64,000 bases of DNA. Source: Tenebrio molitor (taxonomy: Eukaryota > Arthropoda > Insecta > Coleoptera > Tenebrionidae). The stretch is from the NCBI RefSeq assembly GCF_963966145.1, contig NC_091047.1, positions 26,908,001 through 26,972,000 of the forward strand. Direction: 5' to 3'. Positions 27,301-42,300 of this stretch are shown in pieces. Every line of letters starts with the position of its first letter. Position 1 is the stretch's first letter. The position numbers were made by a program, and so were the translations under genes. The notes under the pieces were generated by a model, which did no database searches, was not told where the DNA came from, and saw only the letters and a program-made list of their open reading frames with translations.

Positions 27301-30300
27301 TAAAAATCAAATCAAGAATCCAAGAATGTATTCTATTAATTTGAAAGATATATCTGTCATTGCATTTTTCGTTCATATTTAGGATTTTAAAAGGTTTTCG
27401 AACGATGACAGAACCGATATGATCCTACTTACCCATTACTTTTGTGAGTTTAATTGATTATTATTGTTATTAAATCATATTTTGTTGAGAGACGTATTTT
27501 TCTGTCAGAAATTGACATTCTTTAGGCTGACGTTAAAAGCTATCTATGTTTTATGTGCATTATGATAATGCCGGATAATGTAATAGGGATCGAGATTGCT
27601 TTGTGAAGTTCGTTTTGGGTTGCATTTTTACCTGGTCAGGCTCGTCATCTTATGTGAATAACCCTGTATTTTATCAAAATAGCTTAGCTTCCAATAACAA
27701 AATTTAGCGTGCCTTGAAAAACATCAAGCGATTAATGTCATTTAAGTGTCAGTATCAGAGTTTCATTCAAATTTTCAGTTATTTTATGATAGGCATTTAT
27801 TATTTTTATTTACATTATCAGTCAGATGTTTTACTGAGAAATGAAATAATCGAATTGCGATATTCTCTACTGCCATAGGTGACGGATTTGCAAATGCTAC
27901 TTGATTTACTTTTTAATCACAACCCTGTATATATTTTAAATCAAAACATTTTTCTCTTTTTCGTTTACTATTGACTTTCCTGCAATAATAGACATCTTGT
28001 TTAGAATGAAAGTAAATATCCTAGGCAAAGAAAATCATCCCAAAAATTTATTTTTGTATTTCTTACATGACAAAAAAAAATAAAGACCTTAATTAGCCAG
28101 TAAGCAATTTCAGGCATTTGATGACAAAAATTCCACTTAACATTATCCTCGGAAAAGTTGAAGTATATTTTTGTTTTCAGTGTCTAAAGTTATAATTTAT
28201 TGAAGAGTAAGGTAACTTCTAAAATCGAAGTAAAACACCTGTGTCGTCCAACACTGTATGAAGATTCAACTCAACCCCGCACTGTGTACTGTCAAGCATT
28301 ACACTTTAACTTGACCACTTTTTTAATCTAATGTCTTAAAAAAAATTTTTTTTAATTTACACAACAGGTGGTTGGTGAAATCTGTTAAGTAGTCAAAAAA
28401 AAGTAAGGCTTCTCATATAAATGAGAATAAATAGTTATGTTTAATACGATAAGAAACAAAGTGTGACACTTTCCAAAACGAAATTATCATAATTACCACT
28501 TACTTAATAGGTGATACTACAGTGACGATTCTGTCTTTGTTGAAAGTCTGCCAATGAAAACAGACGTACCTACTCATAAAGTTAGTCTGTCAAATATGTA
28601 TGAATGTTTTTTTAGGCAACCGATGTTTGCAATATCCACAATTTTGAAAATATTTACAAATGTCACTGTGAGCTTGATTAAGAAACAACACGTAGACTAC
28701 GATTGTTTTATATAAATTTTGAAAGAATAAACCTCAAGAATGAAACAAAAAAACAATGTAATGACCTTAAAAAGTACAGAGCTCTATTTGAGCAAAAAGT
28801 TGATATCGTCTCCGGAAAATCCGATAGCGGAAGCATTAAACAAAGTAAAGATATTGGTTTTTCCAACGGTAAACGAGTACGACTTCTGGTTACCTACTCA
28901 TTAAAGCATATCGCGCAAAGGTCAACTTTGGACTGCCTAACTAAATATGAGCGTTTTAAAGTGTTTCGATAGAAAACTTACCTATACTAGATATAGGTAC
29001 TAGATTTTGACAGCTTAGTTCGTTTCAATTATTGTATGTACTAATTTGTCAACAATTTTGTGTTACAAAAGTGCTGGAGTTACCCACATAATTAAAAAAA
29101 AAATGAATATTTTTTTATGATTAGTACATATTTTATTTGAGTTCAATCAAGAAGAAAAAGATGAAGAAGAAAGCTTTATTACATTTAATTAAAAAGCTAC
29201 TATGAAAAGAAGTTGCAACGTACATTTGATGTCCAGAAGAAATTTCTGCTCTACCCTGTACACACATTGAACATTGCTATAGTTCTCGAAGTCGCATCGG
29301 CCTTACAAAATAAAACTTCTGTGAAAATCTACCGGACCGAGCACTGCATTGTGTTTATATTTCTGAACTTAACAATGGGTGACCTAGTTCAGAAACTCCA
29401 ATCGATGCAAAAACTGCAAATTTCTAACTCCATTCTAAAACGTTATCAAACTTTCCCTGGATTAGGGCCAATGCCTGGGTCCTCGACAGTCTTAATTGAA
29501 CTTTCTGCTGCACTATTAATATTAATGACAATAAACTTGGTCCGTACACGAATGAAATACTTGACCCTAATGCTTTTACACTTGCTGTGTACAACATATT
29601 TCATAATTTCTTTTGGTAATAATGAAGTATGACAGCAACGTAGTGTTACTCGCTAATATACAATAACAAAAAGAAATAACGTGACCCTCGGAAATGGTGT
29701 CTGAGCTTGATTTTACTATACAAACAATGACAAGTTTCGAATGCGACCGTTTCGTCACACACAATTTTTTATCGTGAAAAAATGCACGGCTGTATTCAAC
29801 TTTGTTTATGCACTGGTGAAGTTATGCATTAATGTAAGGACCTTGAAATATTCAGACTAAACATGTTACGCCTTTCTGACTTCATTATGATAAAAATGCT
29901 AAAAATGGGCACAATTATGCAAAATATTCGGTAATTGTTCACTTTAACTACTTCTGGAATTTTCGCGTTTTTTCTAGCTAGACACCCTCAGGGCGTTCTC
30001 CTAGATCGTTTCCCACCATTCAAACCTTGTGCAAATGCCTTTTTTCTCTCTTGTTGTGTTTCAAGGTCGCGTCAATGTCTTAGTATTACTAAAGGCATTG
30101 TCTAAAGGGTAAGGAAAATTCATTTGCACAAGGTTTGAATGGTGGGAAACGATCTAGGAGGACGCCCTGAGGCTGTCTAGCCAGAAAAAACGCAAAAATT
30201 CCAGAAGTAGTTAAAGTGAACAATGACCAAATATTCAAATAAAAATTGCGTATAGTCTGTTTTTTTTTTTACAAAGAACCACCAACACTACAATTTACAC

Positions 30301-33300
30301 CCAAAATAGAGCTGGCAACATTGTACACTTTTGACCTAGGGAGAAAAATCTCATCATATAAAAATTGAGGTTAAGTAGAGATATATTAGTAGCGCAGCAT
30401 ATTAATAAAGTTAATAATAACTAATAACAACTAATTTGAGAGTTTAATAAATGTCTCACTTTGCGAGGCATTTTTAATAACACGTTCTAATTTTAAATGC
30501 GAGTTTGCCTACTTTCAAGGACATTAAAAATGACAAGCGTTGCCAATAGATATCATTAAATTTCTCAAATTTAATAAACTATTATTATTATTGCAAACCT
30601 AAATCAACAGGTCGTGGTTCTTTGAATTAAAAAAAAAAAAAACAGATTATAACTACAATGTAAAATGTAAATAAATAGTATCTATTTTTAGTTTTCTATT
30701 ATCTGTTGATAAGAACTGAAAACCGAAGTCGAAAATATCAACATTGAAATTAAAATATGTATTACTTTTGGAATATTTTTTAATGTAAAAAAAACATATA
30801 TATTTATAATGGAAAAGCGCATTCATGAATCTATATCCAATGAGAAACCTACATTTATTGTTATAACCATGGATACATAAAATAGTTCCGGAAAGAATTT
30901 TGACAACTCTGGGTGGAAAGAATTGTATATCAAGGATGCGAAATCGTACTTTGACGAACCGAGAGAAAAATTGTCGCCAAGGCCGGTTTGCGGCCGAGGT
31001 AAACAATCTCGAGGCCGTCAAGGGATTTCGTAGCCAAAGTGTACACAACATTTTGAGTGCAACCCGAAAATTTGTAATTATAAAATTTCCTTCATTGTCA
31101 ATAAAAATAAAGTCGGCCTACATGTCGCCATGTCGCTATGGAAATGACATAAATAAAACAATTCACTTTGAGAAAAATTGCAAAAATGTCCGAAGAAAAT
31201 TACGTTCGGTGTACTCATCCAGAGTTAAAAAAATATTATAAATTGTGCAGTGTCGCCTTTGAAACCTGAAAAATCGAAAAGGCAATATGAAAAATGTTAC
31301 AGTGACTTTGAGACTGATGTAACAAGAAGAATGTGAAAACCGTGTCGGATAATGTTGTACTGGCTTACCTATTTATTGGAATTTATTTATTGTGGAAGGT
31401 AAATGTTAAGTTCTGTTATGCTACGTTGTATCATCTGCTCCTTTTTAGGTTATTTTAATCGTGGAAATATCAGGAGCCGTGCAAAGACACAAATAAACCA
31501 AAATGTCTGTTGATGACATTCAGGAAATGTTACGAGATATTTCTCTTTTTGATCGGTGAAAAATTAACCAAAATTAACCTAATTCACATGTGTATGTTTT
31601 ATATAAGTAGATGATAGATCGATAATGGGGATCTTTCTTATCGACTCCTTCTCATGCGGCTGTCTCATTTAAAATTGGCGGAAATTTCAAACCGGATGAA
31701 AATTCTGTACTAATAGTGGCCGTTCCTGACACAAAATCAAACTTTAACTGTAACCAATCAAGATTTTGTAAGATTACACCGGAAATATGCAGATAGATAT
31801 GTTGTAATTGTGATAATGAATAAATATAAAAATGACTTTTACTTTTACGGCCGTTGTCAAGGCAACGTCTGCCAAATTCAATTTCGCGGCCTGTTGTAGG
31901 CACGCGAAGTGCTCATTTCGCGTATGGTTGCACACAAAAATATTTCCAGTATAACAAAAATAGCAAAATTTTTATTCAAATTACTACATTTTTACAAAAA
32001 AAAGTTTCAATTCTACAGTCTTGACATTTTTAAAAAACTTTAGATACATTTCTTGTCTTTCACTGATGGTTAATGTATTCATGCGATTTTCTTGCAGAAT
32101 ATCCCTCTGCATAGATTCATATCCTGAAAATTTTATTTTCGTGCATTGCTGACAAAGGAATAACTTTGTAAGCAACGCACTCAAAAAAATGTTCGGATAG
32201 AATCTGTGCATCGGGATATTATAAATGAAGACATGTGGGAAAAATTGTACTTTCTTAAAATTTCCACCCTACAAAAATTGCGTCCATTGGGAAAATTTTG
32301 AAAAACATTTTTAAAAACGTGAGTGTAATGTCTACAGAAGAAATATTAAATGACTGATTAAAAATTACGTTTCAACCGGTAGTACCACATCATTAGAAAA
32401 TAATTTCAGGTGTAGAATAGTAATTTTCATTAATGACTCGTTAATGTGTGAGTAGACAGTAATTTAAGATAAGTACATAAATGGTAATTAAGATAAACTT
32501 AGGTTGAGAAAACAAAAACAAAATTAGCAAAAAAAAAACATTTACAATTGTTTGAAGAATGATACAATTCTCATTTAAATTTACCACCAAACTACAAAAA
32601 GTTAAAAATGAAAACTTAACCGTAATATTTTCTACGTATCACATTTGCAAACTCGATTTAACAATTAAATTTATCAAGTTTCCGCTTTCCCTTTATCACA
32701 CAAGACCAACTTTTGTTCGATGTTCTTCTTAAACTTTCGTTGTTGCTCGAGTAAAAACCATCGCTCGCTGAACCACTGAAGCACCCTCAACAAACAACAC
32801 TCATTGATTCTTACAGAAATCATCTGCTTTCGATGGATCGTTGCAATTCGATCCCCCATCCAGCTCGACTTTTTTTCTTCTTCAACACAATCGACAGACA
32901 ATACTACACCGCAAGCCGAACAGTTATTCGACTGCACTTAGTTCTTGTTTTTCGAGGACGATTGGAACTCGAAAAACTAGGTCTCATGAAGAACCTTGAA
33001 AGAATGCAGCGAACGAGAGCGAGGGAAATGGAGAATTACAGCAGATCGAGAACCCCTTGAGTACAAAAACCGCCCCCCGACAATCGTCCTTTTTCAGCTC
33101 CAGCACCGCACCCAACCCGTCTTATCACATTAAGGATTCTACGAGGGATTTAGCAACGGCACTATCAAGAGAAAATTAGGTCATGTTTGCACTTAATCGA
33201 AAAATAATGATCCCCAAGAGAAGACAGGATATGTGGGATGACGCGCATTACGCTACCTCTGTAAATCATAGATCCCACTTCGATTTTTCCCACTATAATT

Positions 33301-36300
33301 AAATATCCATTATTAAGTCAACGGTGCTGTTGAAGACAAGAGAATGCAATAATGAAACGGCAGTGGCACGATTGAACGAGACTTGTAAAACGAAAGCCAC
33401 GAAAAGTAGAAGCTTGGGGAAAAAATCCGATCCAGTACTACCAGTACTCTTCCGCAACAATAAACCACATTTCTTCCTGGACTCGATGTGAATTCTTCTC
33501 CAGTAAACAAAAAGCGAAACCTTGAGATTCTTTTCAAGTCGGTGCAACGCGAAGGAGATCACGTATGTATGTACTTCTCTGAAAGAGTACCCACGGTACT
33601 TGCGTTTCCGCGTCGCTTATCCACGAGCAACACGAAATCTGTGTTGACGCCAAGTTCAGCCGAGGTAAAAGTCGAGGATTTTGACGGTTGGATAATCTCA
33701 GATTTATCTGGTACAAACCGTACCGTGTTCCGAACGGAATTTTGTTGGAGTGAACGTGTACAATTCGTTAACTTAGAAAATCTTTGTTGCCATCCCTCAA
33801 GGTGCGACTTTGTCTGCAATCGGAAACTAGAAAGTCGAGATGACGCAATAAATTATTAATCGAGTGTTTACGAAAATATGGAAGATCCATCAATATCTTT
33901 TCTGTCGAATACGTGCACGATTAATCAACAGATGAAAATATTAACCGGTGGATAGTAAATAAGGGCAGGGGTCAGTCTGAATCGATAACATTCAAAAATT
34001 GTTCGGAGCCGATGATTTTAGATTTTTTTTGAACGATGTCTGGGTAAATGCACACCAAAGACTGCTGCAACCTTCAAATTAATTGAAACATTGCAGTTCC
34101 GTCCACGCAGTCTTAATGGTTGTTTAATTATTCATAATTTATTGTTATTCAAAATTTGGATGCGACCTTCAACCGTTACCCTTTCAAATGCTTTAGAATC
34201 TGGTCAAGAAAAACATAAATTGAAATGTCCAAAAAAATACCTAAGAGATCTTTTGAAAAATGCAAAATGAGTTTAAAATTAGAGGCTGGCTTCAGAAAAA
34301 TAATTTAGTATCACTTCAACTATAAGTAACTCCACATGGTAATTTTTTGGAACAATTGTGCAATAACCACCAACAAAAAACAACGACTTTAACTGGCATC
34401 TGTTTCACAATAATTGTATTTCCAATTAGCGTAAGTGCAATTATCGATTGAAAAATCAACACCATGTACTAATAGCAATTTATTCATTCGGTGTATAAAC
34501 CGAATTATACAGTGTGGAAACTTTAACTGGAATAAAATTCATAACTTTGACATAGGCTATTTTTGTAGAAAATCCCGAAATAGGTCGATTTTTGTTTTTC
34601 CTTGGCCACATTTTGGCGCATATGGTTTTTGCTATCTCCTCCCGGTAGTACACAACAACCCCTAACTTTTTTTTTAAAACAAGGGTATGCCAAGTGACAC
34701 CTCGTTTGACAGCCACACTTCGCAAAGAATACAACGCACTATTTGTTCCCTGAATTTTTTCAAAGCCGACGTGCTAATTAGACAAATCACACCGGAAATG
34801 TTACAAAACGTAAGAGATGCATGTTACTATCGATTTGCAATTTGCCAACAAACAAACGGTACCCATTTTGAACATTCGTTGCATTAAATAGTATTCCCTT
34901 ACATTGGTTTATATTTTTTAGCACGTAGGCTTTGAAAATATTCAGAAAACAAATAGTGCGAAGTGGACTTTCAAAGGAGGTGTCACTTGGCAAACCCTCC
35001 TATTTGAAAAAAAAGTTAGGGGTGGTTGCGCACTTCCAGGAGGAGATATACAAAAACCATATGCGCCAAAATGTGGACAAGGAAAAAAAAAATCGACCTG
35101 TTTCGGGATTTTTCACACAAATCACCGATGTCCAAGTTATGAATTTTATTCCAGTTAAAGTTTCCACATTGTATAGATGAATCTGTGAAATGTGTTATAA
35201 ATTTGGAAGTTGTGTAACAGGTGAATGATGCGATTTGAATCGGAATTGAATAAAAATACAGTGAAGATTAAGAGTCAATGAAAACAAGAAAACACTTTAC
35301 ACTACTAATTCTTGATGGGTTAACTGTTAATTGTTTTTTGATCGTACCAAGCAACAAGTGATCCTTAAATTAGGTAAATGCAAAATGTTTGATGCAAACA
35401 CAAATGTACATTTTGTTAAATCATCCATTAGTTGAAATAATTTTCAAAATGTTTTACCAAGAGAATTACTTTAGTAGTAAAACTAAGGACTTCTTGGGTA
35501 GTACTTCTTTTTTTAATTTACATTAAAGATATATCTCTTGAAAATATTGTCAATAACACAAGTAGGTATACTTATTAAAAAAAAAAAAAACCTCTGAAAA
35601 GAAGATGACCTTACGTACACTGTTTTCTAATTGGCGGTGTTAACATCTTAGCATGAGAATATTTGGAAAAGTATCATGATTCTATATGTATTATGTACTG
35701 ACGTGTACACAAGCAATTATTGACTCTACTACGTTCAATAAAAAACTCATTAGTCATTAAGTTACTAAATACAATACCTACTTTACCGGGAGAAACATAA
35801 AAAAAACTTTTATTTTTGTATGTTATAACCAGCCTTCTTTCAAATTTAAAGACAACTTTCGACATTAAAATACTGAATATTTGCTCCGACTGTGTGTACC
35901 TACTTAATATCTCCATATCCATGATCTTGGCCAAGGATTAATTAAAGGCGGAATGAAGGTAGGAAACTTTTAAGCTCCACCACGTAGAAATATGTATCTC
36001 ATTTGTGCCCGACTGTATTAGTGGGTCATCTCACAAATAATGCATGTTTTCCAAGAAATAATAATATCATTGATTGAGATGGAACCGTAAGTGAAAGTCA
36101 GTGCCGACGATGGTTCCAGCGATTTAGAATAAAGATATTAAAAGTAGGAGAATGTGGCTACACCGGCGATTTCGACAATGACTTGCTGAAGATGATGAAA
36201 CAAAATTCACCGTAAGTCTTGTAAAAAGATATGAAAGAGATATTTAAACCGGTCTCAATGGGAAACTGGCAAAATGGATTTGACAACAAAAGAGAATGCT

Positions 36301-39300
36301 ATCACTATAATGAGATACTGGAAGCGTAAAAGTGTATTTATTTGATAAACGAACAAACAATGTTATTTTTTAAGAAAATACGAAGATACCAAATAAAAGA
36401 CAGTGAAGAATGTTAGAGGTTTGGAACAGAAGTAGTGGCTCGTCCTTCGTTCCACCAGATTTGCTGCCAATCAAATTATCACAACCAACAAAAATTCCAA
36501 TTTTTTCAAAAAATTTCTTACCATTCTTTAAGATAAAATATTGGGTGTTGTTTTAAATTTCACCTCGTAGTAGGTATTGAAGAGTCGATTGTGAACGCAC
36601 CACTCGTGTAAAATCACAAACAACGCAAAAACTGAGGTAACATTTAAACAGCTAATGCGTTCACAACTGACTCTTCAACGCCAACTTTGACCGGAACTTT
36701 AAATAAACACCCGATATATTGAAATGGTGGAATTTCGGTAATAAAAAGACCAGCACAAATCCTGAACTAAATCAATGCAATCAAAGCAGGGATAAAAACT
36801 CGAATATTGTTACAATCATGACCAACTATACGAGTAAATATCAACTCTAAACAGACAGCAATTGACACTTTTAAGACGTCATACCAAATACAAGAAACTA
36901 TAATTTATTTTTCTACTGCGTCCAACTCGAATCACCAAGATTCAATCAATAAGTTCTTAAATTACCAACTTACCAACTACAGCAATAAATTAACTTGAAA
37001 ATTTACCAAAAGTTCAATTCAAACTCTTATTTGTTAGTACACTCATAGCGACCAAAGTGACCACCAGAAAACCCAAATCTTTTAAAAAAATATTTTTTAG
37101 ACACCTGAGAACTCTCACGTATTCACCATTACTCAAAATAAATTAACAAGAATTAGCAAAGTTAATAATCAAATGAAAACGAAAAAAAAACTTTTCTCAT
37201 GGCCAAATGCTTTTAATTATGCAACCAAATTAAAGTATTAACAATATGAAAAGTCCACAAAGCAAAAATTCAAATAAAAAACCTACTTATCTTTGTTCGT
37301 AAAATTTACTGAACTAGAAGTAACCTCCAAGATGTCTTGACAGAACATTATTTAAAAAATGCGTCTGTATTCTGATTGGAAAAGAGAAAAAATGTCATCT
37401 ACATCTTTAAAAAACTCCAGAAATGTCTAGTAGAATGTTTTCAGTTTATTTACTAACTTATAAATGAGAACACCAAGATTCACTCTTCAGATTTAACGAG
37501 ACGAATTGTAACAAGGATAGAATAAATATTTCTGTCCAATAACGTACCCTGTCAAAAACAATGGATCAACCGGGAGGATACACCGTCACCACAGTCAAAA
37601 CAAGGACTTCATCCAAAGAAGATTATGTTGTCACTAGGGTAGAATATTGAGGGAATTATTCATGAGGGTTTAAATTCCAACCAGACCGTCATCAAAGAAG
37701 TCCACCGTGATTAGTTTCAGACGTTTAGAACAAAGTTAGTCCAATTTGGTCAACGAAAAAGAGTTCTATTACGTCAGGGCGACACGAGAGGCGCTACACA
37801 CTCAAGAAGTTTGAATCCAAAATTGAAAATGTAAAGTACAACAGAAAAACTGATGAAAAATTTAGAAAAAAATCACACTTGTTTAATGATTTAATTACAA
37901 ATTTGTTGATCTTGAAAATCTCGTTTATGGAATGAGCCTATAACTGCAGAGAGAGTAAGAATGTTTGAGCTAATTTCACAAAAAATCCAAAATTCTATCG
38001 GGTGTTCATTTAAATGTATGTATCCCCAAAGTTGGGGTTGAAGAGTCGATTGTGAACGCATCACTCGTCCGTCTGCAGAGTAACGCAAAAAGTGAGGTTA
38101 AATTTAATTTAAACAGCTGATCCGTGATCTGACTGATCTGCAATCCGTGGTGCGTTCACAGCCGACTCTTCAACAACAACTTTGAGGAAAAATTTAAATG
38201 AACACCCGATATTTATGTAATATGTATATAACAGCTTGTGTATTTGAAAATGGCACGCTAATGCAGCAAATTCTAGCAAATTAAAATATTCCTTGGTATT
38301 TGCTCTTTGACAACAATGTATCTTAAAAAAGACTGACCCAAATTGCATAATGAGACTTTTCGAAATAAGTATTTGGTTTTACACCCATAAGTTATTTGTG
38401 CAAATGAAGTTGACCATGAAACAAACAATCCAACATAAAATAACTGCCATTACCATAAAACACGACACCGAAGTCGACAAATTTAAAATTTCCAAGACGC
38501 AATTTTCGAAATGCAAAAATCAGATGTGTTAACAAACAAGAGCCCCCGATTCGGCCAGCCTCCAACTAATAATGTTTTATGTAACAAGAACCGAGTAAAA
38601 AAAGTACACAATCCTAATCTCGAGCTGGCACAGGCTCGATCTGGCAAACAAACGTAAATAAAATCCGTTGGCACGACATGGACCCTTATTTTGAATTTAT
38701 TATCCGTCATTAAGCCGAGTCGCAGACCAACCAGCATTATGTCATGACTGCATCGACACGCCGAATCCGGTAGTCCAGGCGGATTTCTTTACTGCAAACA
38801 AAACGAAACCGCCGAACATTATTGCCACCAAAATCGCCAGGTAAACATCCAAATTTACTATATTTATGGAGCACCGAGCTAAAAATAATCGGAGGTCGAA
38901 CGAGGCGAAACAGAAACCTGACCGGTTATGAAATGTTGCAATCTGGAACGGCTTCGACTTCCTCTTGGACGACGCTCTTTGGACCTGCAGGTATCGTATC
39001 GAACGGAAGGACTTGGCCCGCATCCAACCCTTCTGCAGGCGTTCCCATTTTTTCCTGCGGATCCTGCAACGCCGCCAAAGCACCATTTTTTTTCAGCCGC
39101 GATCTTTCTTTTCGGTTTATGTAAGCTGCACCGTAACACCGTGGCCACATATGAATAAATTACGGCTAGCGCAAAAAAACGGAAATTTCTATTTTTAGGT
39201 TGAGAGAAAGTTTTAGAGAAAAAGTGAAATAGATAAAATACGCGGCCGATTTGTGTACCGAGAAGTTCGTAGCGCAAACAGCGGTTTCATTTACTGCCGC

Positions 39301-42300
39301 CGATACAATATCCATTGTGTATTGAGAGCCAATATTGAAATTGTGCTTTCGAATTTAACTTTCGATAAGTTGCACTTAATGGTTCTACGCGAAAACGGGA
39401 AAGTTGGCGGGCGGAAGTTTCGCGTTTCAAAAAAAAATTCACATCGATTTTGAATAGACGATGCAAATTTTTCTTTGACATTCAGCAAAGGTCACTTTGA
39501 ACCAATCAACATAAGCATGCGAATCTACCAGTTTAAACCTGTCATATTTACAGATAATAGAATCTAAATCTTGCAAAAAAGTTGAATATTTTTCCATGAA
39601 TTAATCCCATTAAAACTTGTTTAATTTTTCTTTTATTTTTTTTGTGACTACGGACAAATTTACAATCCTTTGAAGATTACCATCTACTCATGCTAATGAT
39701 TGTAAGAAGAATAAACTGAAGACTAACTAGATTAGCTAAAATTAGATCAACTATGTAGTTAGGTTGTCAAGATACATTTTTTTTTTTGTTATTTAACAAT
39801 TATAAAAATATTTGTTAATAATGCAATGTCCACTGATACAACAAAAAGGTACGATCAAAATGGCCACCAAAAAACCCAGACTTGAGTACCTACCACAAAA
39901 CAAGTAAGTCATATTTTCTACAAATTCCAATGATCTTTACAGATTTTTTTATAATACAATTTTTTAAATAGATTTTATTATCTATTACAATACTGGGGTT
40001 ATTTAATTTAAGTTATGTCAAATGTTTTTATAGCAAAGAAAATCAAAAACTGCTGATGCTAGAAAAAGATGGCGTCGATTTCCCGTATTTCCGAAAGTGT
40101 CACCATTTTGAAAGTACATATTTTATTTGAACTTGAAGCAGTCGATTATAGTCGGATACCAAATCACCAAATCACAAAATTTCTAACGAACGGGCTGCTA
40201 CATGAATCACCCTGTATATTTATTATTATCTATGTACCGAAATGACAACCAAAAAATTTAGACCTAAATCCATCTAAAAGTATGTAATTCAGTAAAGACA
40301 TCAGACACATGAGACTTCTCATATGATTAAAAACATCAGGAAGCAGTACTGCAAAAGATGTAACAAAAAACGGTTTTCTCTACTACGTATCAAAATAAAA
40401 ACTTTTAACAATTCTTCAAATTTTGAAAAGGATGAGAGTTCAATAAACCTTTCAACGACACGACAACGAAAACTTTGTTAATGAAGTACCCAACAATAAA
40501 CGCAGATCAAATTCCACAAACATATTCCCAATATTCCAACAAATTTAATTCACATTCTTTTACAGAATCCATCATAATTCGAGTCCATTCAGGTAGAACT
40601 TTCCTTGCTGAAGACTTATTTATATTTCAGAGAGTACGAGCGGATAGCACTGCGACGATCTAAAGAATGTAACAATTTCCACACAGAATTAGACCTGAAG
40701 AAGTCTACACACTACAGTACTAAACGTTCACTAAATTGATCACAAAAATTAATAAAGTAAAACTTAAAAATTGTTATTGTTTCTTTATTTTTTATCTTTG
40801 CCTCCATTAGATTATACGTGTATGTGAAATGTCAACCTTGAAACCCCATGTATTTTTGATATCCTTATCGACTAACATTCCTATCAAAGAAAAAAACTTC
40901 CTTAATCTTCACCTTATAAATATATAAACAATTCTATCTATATTTTGAACTTTTGATAAACTACCTCTAATTCTTCATCATAAATTTTTCACGACTCCAC
41001 CCACTGTAGCTTTTATACTAACACCATGGGTATAATACTCTCAAATATGAAGTCCTTTTGCAATCAATAAAAACATCAAGGATAGAAAATGATCCAACTA
41101 TGTACGAAATTATAAATGAAAGAAACAAGTAATATATCACTAACAACAGAACATAAAGTCTGTTGTATTAGTCCGTATAACAATGACGTGTCTTTACGGT
41201 CGATCAATAGGAGTTGAAAGTAAACAGGAAAAAAAGATTTCGCCTGAAGAACCATTACAGCACTTTTGCTAATGTTACAAAAATCTACATCTTCTAATAA
41301 TGTTGTTGTCAAATTTCTGATCTGCGACACAATATAAAATCAAATTTTTATCAGATAAGACGACAAATGACTGATTCATTTCTGTTAGTAATCACACCTC
41401 GTAAGCAGCCAACTGGACATTTCAAGAGTTTAAACTCGGCAGTTTTAGCATTTCCTACAGTTACTACTTTAAACCTTGAAACCTTGAACGTTTTCCTCTA
41501 TACATATATTTTTTCCTATAAACATTTATTACACGAACGATCGTACTTGTTCCTTAAACGAAACACTTTTCATAATTTGTGCTTAGAAAACAGCAATAAT
41601 AATCTAACTTGACGTGTTAAAGCTACGCCAAAAATCTTTTCAACATTTATCTGCATGCGAGATCGAGTGGGGTTGTAGTTTCTCAGAATTACGAGGATAT
41701 TGACACAACCCCATTTAAAGTCATTTGTATTTTACCCGTGCGGTTGACACTTCGCCGTAAGGGTAGAAAAGAGGTAGCACTCTTGAGCGTAAGAACAAAG
41801 TTCAACATCGAATAACAATGGATCAACGAGATATCTCTTTGCTTATTTAAATTATACGTTTCAAAAGTGAACGAGTGGTGAAATTTTGCGATTTAGACGA
41901 CCTCACCAGACATTCGATTCCTGTCTAATAAAAATTCATAATTGCGAGAATGCAAAAAGTTATCAAACGAATCGGAAAAGATACGGCTCTTAAATTAACT
42001 TAATTGGATATCAAATCCGGGATACCTGTCAAAAAGTCGATAATTAAAATTATTTCAGCATTGTTCGACCTCAACTGTTATTACTCATATTAGAATTCCC
42101 GATGGAGCGAATCTTGACTTTTGTAATACGGCGAAGAAGGTGAACGTTTGTAGAATCGTCATCGACTATTCGGAATACCAATTTTCATACTTCTTTACAA
42201 TTCTAATCGTTTCGGTTAAATATAAAACAGGGTTTATCAACTTCGTTTACCACAAGCACTCAGGAAAACGATTCTACGCCACAATATTTTGTATTTAGAT

